Of a stretch of 64,000 bases of DNA, positions 56,498 through 64,000 are shown one piece after another. Source of the DNA: Pseudevernia furfuracea. Its lineage: Eukaryota > Ascomycota > Lecanoromycetes > Lecanorales > Parmeliaceae. How positions within the stretch are numbered: the first letter of the stretch is position 1; every line of letters starts with the position of its first letter. The stretch covers positions 248,001 to 312,000 of the forward strand of contig JAIUPT010000019.1 of the NCBI GenBank assembly GCA_022315425.1, given 5' to 3'. The translations under genes and the position numbers were made by a program. Under the pieces are notes generated by a model. The model ran no database searches and had not been told where the DNA came from. It was given only the letters and a program-made list of their open reading frames with translations.

Positions 56498-56550
56498 CAA
56501 TGTCCTTTACCGACCAAATCCAATGTCCTTTACCGACCAAATCCAATGTC
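56498..56550 (+). repeat. 23-bp tandem duplication
   Basis: Two perfect 23-bp units beginning CAATGTCCTTTACC, followed by a 7-bp third partial copy, starting about 47 nt past the FGAM synthase stop on the minus strand, so within its 3' UTR. Confidence 0.9.
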
Positions 56551-56596
56551 GTCGAAAAAGAGCTTTGCAGCATGGAACAACACTCAACACGCTTGC

Positions 56597-59500
56597 CTAT
56601 ATGGATACCCAGCGCCGAGCAGAGTAGAACAATCGCTGCCAGGGCAGTACGTGTCCCCACTCTTCTCTTTTGCCGTCCGGGACCCAGCTTGCAAACAGGG
56701 TCGAACGTTCGGGGTGGGGCATGACGGCTAGGACTCTGTTCTAATTAATGACATGCTATATGCACCGCGCAGCCGAATAGTGTGTCGCTTACCTTCCATC
56801 AGTGGAGCTTACTGCTGCAATTCCCAGCGGACTGCCGTTCGGATTTGCCGGATATTTCTCTGTAGGTTCGAGGGTACCGTTGTCCACGTATCTCATCGCT
56901 ACCCTTCTGCTAGCTACCAACTGCTGCGGTGTTGATGGTGCTTTGACCCTTGCTCGGCCTTCTCGGTGGGCTACCGCGATAGGGAGCGCGCTGTTTTGCA
57001 TGCCGTGCAAGAAGACGTTAGGCGCGGTGTCCGAGTCCGTGATCTTGACCATGCACGCTCTTGCCTCATATTGCTCTGAAATGTTCGTTTCGAAAGTGGG
57101 CCAGCCTTCTGCGCCGGGAATGATGCTTTGGAGGCGAGAGAGGAATTGGCATCCGTTACAGACTCCCAAGGTGAAAGTATTTTTGCGTTCGAAGAATGCT
57201 CGGAATTCTTCGCGGACACTGGGCTTGAGCAGGACGGTGGAAGCCCAGCCACGGCCGGCACCTAGAACGTCGCCTGTGAAGCCTCAGTATTTATTCGTAG
57301 GCCAGTTTTATAGATTTATGGAGTAAGTAAAAGGGGCGGTAACTGGGGAGAGAAGAGACGCGTACCGTAAGAGAAACCTCCACATGCAGCGAGGCCGACA
57401 AAGTTGGACAGCGATACCTTGCCGAAGATGAGGTCGGTCATGTGGACATCGATTGCGGTGAAACCAGCCTAAGAAAGGGCAGAGTCAGCAATCCGTGTAT
57501 AAGTTACAAGGCGCGGGGATGAAAGCGGTAAATCCAGGATCGACTTACAGTCATGAAGGCAAAGGCCATTTCAGATTGCCCGTTTGTCCCTTGCTCGCGG
57601 AGTATGGCGACTCTTGGCTTGCTATTCAATGAAAGAATGGTGGGCAATTTGCTGGTGAAAGGTAGGATGTTATCCTTAGGGTTGAAATTCAGGTTGTAGG
57701 AAAGTCCAGCGCTAGATGTATCGAGTATGCTGTCGAATTCTTCATCCGCACAAGCTGGATTGTCACGGAGGCGTTGCATTTGATGCGACGTTGCTGACCA
57801 TGTCTGCTGAAGCAATGTGCGGCTCTGCCGGTATACCAGTTGAGAGCCGTGGTAGATGGTAAGATCTTGCTGGGAAGCAGGGGCCACGCGGCCAATCTTT
57901 TTGATCAATTTTGGCGGTGGTCCACATGTTGCGAAGCATCTATGGAAATGAATCTCGTCGCGCTTGCGGACTTGGAAAACGGCTCCCAATTCTTCATTGA
58001 AAAGAGAACTTAGGACATCTGCGGTGTCTGTTGTTCGGCACACAGCATCAACCATTAGATTGACTCCGCAGTGCCCCGCAAACATCATTTCGACGATCGT
58101 AGTGAAGAGACCTCCATCACTTCGATCATGGTACGCGAGGACGACGCCCGCTTCGTGAAGCTGCTCTATGGCGTCGAAGTAGTCCTTGAGCAATTGGACG
58201 TTACGGACATCGGGAGCCTCGTTCCCCACCTGTCCGAAAACCTGTGCCAATGCAGAACCACCGAGACATTGTCGTGATTCAGCCAGATCGACCAGAAGCA
58301 GGACTGTCTCACCAATGTCCTGCTCTTCAGGACGTCGCAGAGTAGGGGTCCAATGGCGAATGTTCTTCACGGGAGAAAAGGCCGAGATGACCAAAGATAA
58401 GGGTGACGTGACCTTTCGATCCTCTTGCGTGCGTTTGTCTTTCCAAGCCATCGACATGCTTGTAGAGTCTTTGCCGACAGGCACACTGATACCCAATTCA
58501 GGACAAAGCTCCATGCCAATTGCTTCAACAGCTTCGTAGAGAGCGGCAGCTTCACCGGGATGTTTGGCAGCCGCCATCCAGTTTGCTGAAAGGCACACTC
58601 GTTCAAGAAGAACATCTGCTGCTGCGATGTTCATAAGACTTTCTGCTACTGCCATACGTGCCGACGCAGCTGGAGATATCAGTGCCAGGGTTGGTTTCTC
58701 TGGAGGAGAAGAACTCGAAATCAGCAATGTCTCGCGACTCATCGTCATCAGGTGCCAGCGATATTTACGTACCGCCCATCGCCATTGCCTCCCCAGTGTT
58801 CGTTCCAAGCTTCAAGGAAGTCGCTGTTATCCCAACATCTGCCACAGGGACCTGAAAACAACCGACATTCTGATCCCGGACAACTAGGCCTGATACACTT
58901 CGGTCTCCTATCGTAATCAGAAAAGACTTCGAACCTACTGAAGGCAGCTTTAGTACTCTCTGGATGGCTTCTTCGAGAAAGCCGCTTTTCATTTTGGGTA
59001 GGTAGGTCACTAGGCTGCTGTCAAACGATGGTAGCGAAGGCTTTCGAGACTCCACGATGCGAGATAGCTTCGGCGGCTTGCCGAAAAGTGTTTCCATTGG
59101 AAGATTGATTGGTTGTTTAAATTCATTTGACTCCCGATCCGTCAACAGGAGTCTGTTTTCTCTCCCTCCTCTTTCGCCATCAGTCTTCCCCACCACCGAG
59201 TAATCTGTTCGAGATCTCAAGATCAGTGTTGTTTCTTCGGAACATGAATTGAATTGACACATGTTCTTGGAATACAGCAAGACCAAAAGCAGTAGTTCGC
59301 TCCGGCGGCCTGTCATGCAACCTGAAGAGGACTGATTCCGAAATAACTCACTGCATCTTTCACGGAGAGCAATTGCCTTGAATGCGTTGATGCTCGCCGG
59401 AGATATTGCTATCACGTATCTTTCTTGAGCTTCGCAGCACCTGTGAAGTAGTGGTAAGCAGAAGTATACTTGTGGGATGATGTGCCGTGAATTATCACCA

Positions 59501-61552
59501 AATTTCCAGCGGACTCAAGCCACGGTCAGCATTATCGACCTCCCTGAGTTCTATCTTTGCACCCAATCCCGAGTCATGCACCAGCTCTGGGATACCATTT
59601 GAAAGCCCTCCAGCACCTATGTCATGTATGAATAATATCGGGTTATCTGAGCCCATGGCTACACAAGCATTGATCACTTCTTGTGCCCTCCTCTGCACCT
59701 CTGCATTCCCACGTTGCACACTGGCAAAATCCAAATCCGCAGAATCTTCAGCTGAGGTTTGAGAACTTGCGGCCCCACCCCCAAGGCCGATCAGCATTGC
59801 GGGTCCCCCCAACACGACAATAAGCGACCCTGGCTGGACGATTGAGGCGTCTTTGTGAGCATGGAGCGGCCTTATTGTGCCCAAGCCACCAGCGAGCATT
59901 ATCGGCTTGTGATACCTGAAGCTCGTAGCGTCAGATTCGACTCAAGACATCACCCGCAAAACACACTCACCCCCTGAGTTCCACGCTTCCGTCGATAGGG
60001 ACTTTAGCTAGAAAGGTCCGAAAGTACCCCGCGATGCATGGACGGCCGAATTCGTTATTGAAAGTGGCACTGCCGATCGGACCTGTTGTGATTAGTAGCG
60101 AACTTCAAGGTATCGTAGATGGAAGTACCCTCAAGCATGATGTCGAGACCGCTGGCAATATGGCCAGGTTTTGACACACCTTCCAACTCCCAAGGCTGAT
60201 AAAAGCCCGGGATGAGTAGACTTGAAACATTGAAGCCAGTCAGTCCAGCCTTTGGGCGTGAGCCCCTACCCACGGCTCCTTCATCACGAATCTCTCCACC
60301 TGCACCTGTCGCGGCCCCAGGAAATGGTGATATTGCACTTGGATGATTGTGAGACTCGGCTTTGATGACATAGTACATCCGCTCATTTATCTGTGTCCAT
60401 TCTTTTGACAAGTGGAGAGGGGCAAAAAAGGTCGCATTCTGGCCTTCCTGCGCATCAAGTACGGCCTTGAAGCATTTCAGAGTCAGCACTTCCCCTTTAA
60501 GATGTCTTTGAGTGGTAGTACATGTCTAGAGGGCGTTGGTTTCCGAACCACATCTTGAGACTTGGTCTTAAGGGCTGCAAGGGGACATTAGTAGAAAGGA
60601 CGACTTACCGCGTTATCACTATAGGCACTGACCACGTATCTTGGGGACTTTTGGTTGGTATTACGAATCATAGAGAAGAGGGATAAGTCCTTCTTGACGT
60701 CGTCAATCGTATAGGAAGCGTTAAACTGCTTGTGCCTACAATGTTCTGAGGATTTAGCAATTTTTTTACAGATTAACATCATGATTCCAGAAATACCTGA
60801 ATTGATCTGAGCGAACATATATAGCTCCACATCGAAGGGAGATCTCCCTAATCCGCCTTCGCCAGTGAATTTAGAGACCAAGTATTCAATCTCTGAATCA
60901 TCGAGCGCCAGTCCCATAGTCTTATTAGCCCTCCGAAGAATTTCATAGGGATCGTTGCCTTCAACGAAGAGATCAATGATCTTCTGCATAGATTTGAGAA
61001 ATTAAGTAATTGAACAGAGTTTGGGATGGATGCGAAGACACAACTTAGGAAGGAGGTGCTTTAAAATTTACGTACGGCGGGAGCTGGAGCATGTTCTCCA
61101 AACATTGTTTCGAGATTAGGCATATTGATGCTTAAGTCTTGGGTCATTTTATCATGCAGCTCCTTCTTTGCCTTCTCCACATCAAAGTCTTCGTCCGATA
61201 TGATCTTGAAAATTGTGCCCCTCTCAATCCTCTTCACGGAATTCCCAAACCCGCAGACTTGGGCGATAGATGTCGCTTTGGAAGACCATGGAGATAGAGT
61301 GCCCTTTCTCGGCTGTACAAACCATGTTGTCGTATTATCCTCGTCTGCCTCCTCTTCTTCGAGATACTCATCGCCATAAGTGAGCAGTTGGTTCAAGTCA
61401 TTTTGATTATAGTCAGTGGGAGTACCACTGTCATGTAGCGCCACGAAGTGGACCCATCGAGCGCGAACATCTTTGACATGAAGCTGGTTAGCGAGTGCTC
61501 TTCTCCGGAAGTCGGACAGGGCACTGGAGCCTAGGCAGGTGATATAGGACAT
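56597..61552 (-). CDS. ADE6: Phosphoribosylformylglycinamidine synthase (12 exons)
   Basis: Large-type FGAM synthase, the fourth step of purine synthesis, converting FGAR, ATP and glutamine to FGAM. Minus-strand exons: 61552-61076, 60983-60797, 60745-60609, 60465-60129, 60082-59971, 59915-59499, 59440-59352, 59204-58773, 58699-57549, 57468-57366, 57273-56793, 56735-56597. Phases agree; 1353 residues, the family size. Order: N-terminal PurS-like domain; linker from APAKIIDLFVEGNDPYE; first synthase half with SEHCRHKQFN and KAESHNHPSAISPFPGAATG; GGLGTIRPLHAHK and FIHDIGAGGLSNGIPELVHD; second half with GEKPTLALISPAASARMAVA, SVPVGKDSTSMS and YHDRSDGGL; C-terminal glutaminase with REQGTNGQSEMAFAFM, GGFSYGDVLGAG, nucleophile in GVCNGCQ (about 1190) and MPHPER. 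All catalytic motifs are intact. The next gene is transcribed divergently. Confidence 0.96.
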
Positions 61553-62008
61553 ATCAGTAGTGATAATCTGAATGAATATCTAGATGTTCAATATCTGGAG
61601 TCCGACTTATGCTAGTGATGCAGTCGCGAGCATGTACTGTAAATACCGCAAAAGTCTGGAATTTGACGTATCATGATGATGTTTTGGGAGAGCAGGTTGA
61701 GAGTGGCATGCTATGTCGACAAAAGTGGGACATTTTTTTTTGGAAAAAATCTTATCTTATCAGATCGACTTTCGGCTCCCTCGGTTCTTCTTTCGTGCCA
61801 AGACTTCCGCCCCGCGCCAAGCTGCAAGGCGTGGGCCCAGGGCAGGCATGGGGCGGGATTGGGCAATTTCATTGGCGGGGCACAATTCAGGAAAAATGTG
61901 GCCCGATTTTCAATATACACTTGCGAGGGTATATAAGATGGTGGCCCCAGCAGGTTACAAGAGAGTTGAAGACATCCCAGTACTTTCTACTCCGTAAATC
62001 GCCAAGAG
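61553..62008. promoter_or_regulatory. Divergent promoter between FGAM synthase and anion transporter
   Basis: About 450 nt separate the two ATGs. A TATATAAG box at 61930-61937, 72 nt before the transporter ATG, serves the plus-strand gene. A T8 tract lies near 61733. No purine-control element could be recognised. Confidence 0.5.
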
Positions 62009-63869
62009 ATGCGATTTCCTCGCAGCCTTCGCCCCTTCCGCCTTCTCCGACAAGATTTGCACAACCTTCGAGTTCGCTATGTATCCGACTGGACAGTATT
62101 CAACCAGCTCGTAGTAGCTTCTGCCGTCTATGTCTTCTTCACCAATTTGCTCCCGGGTATCACCTTCGCAAGTGATCTATATGTGCTGACTGGGAAGTCA
62201 TGGGGAACAATCGAAGTGGTATTCAGTACTGGGCTCTGCGGAGTCATATTCAGCATGTGGGTCCAAATGAATCCCCTGTCTTCGCATTCCAAATCTTGTG
62301 GACCTGTAAGAATTGATACCAGAAAGAGAAAAGGAGGCTCATGAGGGCCGTACAGATTCTCGATTCAGCCCCTCACAATCCTAGGCGTGACCGGACCATT
62401 CTCGGTACTTGCTGAGAACATATATTCATTATGTATCGGCTCTTTCAACGTACGTTGAGTAGAGACCTAGGTCTCCGCGCACGTGTGTTAATCACCGATT
62501 CTTTAGATACCATTCCTCCCCTTCACGGCGTGGTCACTCATCCACGCAGGATGGATGCACTACCTTCTTGCCATTTTCAACGCTCACGACTGGACAATGC
62601 GCTATGTAACAACATTCTCTACCGAGATCTTTTCCCTTCTGAACAGTATCATTTATTTCCACAAAGCTGTACAAGAGCTGCAACGAGCTCATAGTGCCCT
62701 GTCATTCGCCGCATTTCTCTACGCAATCGTTGGCGCAATTGGTACTATGCTGGTGGCCATATTTCTCTCGACCGCCGAGTCTTGGAAACCGCTCTTTCAT
62801 AGATACCTTCGAATGGGACTCGCTGAGTATGCGGCCGCTATCAGCATCATAATCTTCATCGGGATGCCGCACGTCGGTGAGCTAGCGTCATTGGACAAGC
62901 AAACACTGCAAGTCAGTAGCCACGCCTTCCGGCCAAGTAGTCCTGATCGCTCTGTTTTCTTTATTCAATTCTGGCATCTGCCGGTAACCTGGATCTTTGC
63001 TGCTATAGTTCCAGGGCTCATTATAACCATTCTGTTCTTCTTCGACCACGAGGTCAGTAGCATCATTTGCACCATTGACAGATATGGCACCAAAAAGCCT
63101 GGTGGCTTCGCCTGGGACATTGTTTTGCTTGGAACGACAACAGCACTCTGTGGGATCTTGGGAATACCGCCTGCCAATGGGCTTTTACCTCAAGCACCTC
63201 TCCATTCAGAGAGCCTTCTCCACTCCGAAAAAGAGATGACTGCCGTCTCTATGACAGGCGAGGAGAAGATAGAGGAGAAGTCGGAAGTGCGAAGGGTGTA
63301 TGAGCAAAGGTGGAGCGCTTTTCTGCACGCTGGAGCGATCTTAGCCTTCATCAGCCCGCCTCTCCAGCTCGTTCTCGGTATGACTCCCACAAGTGTATTG
63401 GCAGGACTGTTCCTGTTCATGGGTGAGCAGAGTCTTGCTGTGAAGTAAGCATACCACGCCTGAGAGTGACTGATGCCTCGTTGACCTGACCGCTAGTCCA
63501 ATACTCTACAGGTCTTTATACCTTTTCACCCCTCCTTCAGAGCTACCAACATTGCCCACAGCTGTCCAGGGCTACCTTGGCATACACGTGTACACAGTCG
63601 TACAGATTGTGTTAACTGTAGTAATATTTATCGTGACGCTGACAAGAGGTGCTCCTGCATTTCCAGTCATCATCATTGCTTTGGTGCCAGCCAGGCTGCT
63701 ACTAATGAACAAGCTATGGAGCAGAGAGACTTTGAGGTTTGTCGATGCTTGGGCTTGTAGAGATGGCACTCCTGAAGATGACGAGGATCGAAACGCTGCT
63801 ACTGAATCTCGGCCCGATATTGAGGGGCATAGCAACAAAGCCGAGCAACGAAACAGTCCGGCAGTATGA
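62009..63869 (+). CDS. SLC4/Bor1-like anion (bicarbonate/borate) transporter (4 exons)
   Basis: HCO3-transporter family membrane protein; fungal members such as yeast Bor1 export borate, animal members exchange bicarbonate. Exons 62009-62256, 62356-62449, 62507-63444 and 63497-63869 join in phase to 550 residues. Family landmarks: VRYVSDWTVFNQLVVASAVYV (TM1 entry), FFTNLLPGITFASDLYVLTG (about 43-62), GVIFSIFSIQPLTILGVTGP (the conserved Q-P-L-x-I-L-G-x-T-G-P), AENIYSLCIGSFN, FTAWSLIHAGWMHYLLAIFN, WFHLP-type HLPVTWIFAAIVPGLIITIL, and FFDHEVSS, the transport-core helix 10 region. Then ILGIPPANGLLPQAPLHSES, a cytosolic loop rich in Lys/Glu, and LQLVLGMTPTSVLAGLFLFM. The C-terminus is soluble and acidic. 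Substrate cannot be told from sequence. Confidence 0.92.
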
Positions 63870-64000
63870 AAGCCAATAAGAATGGATTGAATGGGTGGCA
63901 TGTGTGGCCGCAAAGCAAATAACAGCAGTAAAGTCACTCGTTTTGAAAAGTACGACACTCTCTGGCGCACAAGACTCGTGAACTCAAACACCAACGTGGC
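63870..64000. other. 3' flank of the transporter gene
   Basis: Only 131 nt remain; no gene start is visible. Confidence 0.4.

Larger units (their letters stand above)
55790..56596. other. Spacer with inverted-repeat cluster and tandem duplication
   Basis: Lies between the 3' end of FGAM synthase and the CPA1 leader, both on the minus strand. It must hold the CPA1 promoter and the FGAM synthase 3' UTR. A group of mutually complementary CTATCC/GGATAG octamers (56149-56246) and a 23-bp tandem duplication are the notable features. Confidence 0.5.

Noticed and set aside
1..64000. CRISPR arrays, rRNA genes, prophage or intact transposon
   Set aside because: No regularly spaced repeats, no rRNA sequence, and no integrase, transposase or reverse-transcriptase motifs were seen; the organism is a fungus.

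Overview
The window is nuclear DNA from a filamentous ascomycete (Pezizomycotina). Genes sit on both strands with long intergenic spacers. They carry many short introns (about 45-150 nt, GTRNGN donors, CTAAY-like branch points, YAG acceptors). Family members point the same way: an arginine attenuator peptide uORF before the arginine-specific carbamoyl-phosphate synthase small subunit, a WSC wall-stress sensor, a DUF3445 protein, and a roughly 2500-residue Tho2. I cannot place it to class from sequence alone.

Layout. 1-888: 3' end of a cytosolic tyrosyl-tRNA synthetase. 1548-2513: an APH-family phosphotransferase cut by one in-frame stop. 4959-7512: acetolactate synthase (8 exons) with a Gcn4/CPC1-type TGACTCA site 62 nt upstream. 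8781-9754 (-): a cyclin-L-like protein. 10454-12762: a DHA1-type MFS drug transporter. 13593-14247: a conserved-looking reading frame broken at homopolymers. 15081-16607: a two-TM protein of unknown function. 19046-20791: a WSC-type sensor. 22429-24112: a DUF3445 protein. 24113-28600 is a decayed zone: compound microsatellites, an AT-rich stretch, a broken tRNA-Val-like sequence and a multiply frameshifted gene relic. 29408-29791: a CYSTM-like tail protein. 30250-30709 (-): an ankyrin-like relic. 31008-32015: ETF beta. 32499-34180 (-): a CCCH zinc-finger protein. 34999-36168 (-): a Rossmann-fold epimerase/reductase. 36703-44270: Tho2. 45277-48101: a large disordered protein. 48607-49579: a peroxisomal enoyl-CoA isomerase ending in SKL. 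50182-51027: a GNAT acetyltransferase. 52793-55789 (-): CPA1/arg-2 with its attenuator uORF. 56597-61552 (-): FGAM synthase. 62009-63869: an SLC4/Bor1-like anion transporter.

How genes may work together: acetolactate synthase and CPA1 are amino-acid biosynthetic enzymes, and each shows a recognisable control element (a TGACTCA site and an attenuator uORF respectively). CPA1 and FGAM synthase are neighbouring glutamine amidotransferases, and the next gene is a bicarbonate-transporter-family protein. ETF beta and the enoyl-CoA isomerase both belong to fatty-acid/amino-acid oxidation but in different organelles. No biosynthetic cluster, CRISPR array, virus or intact transposon was seen.

The most informative discovery is the attenuator uORF at 55564-55789. 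It encodes 24 residues only after two introns are removed, and it keeps the core residues known to matter for arginine-dependent ribosome stalling.
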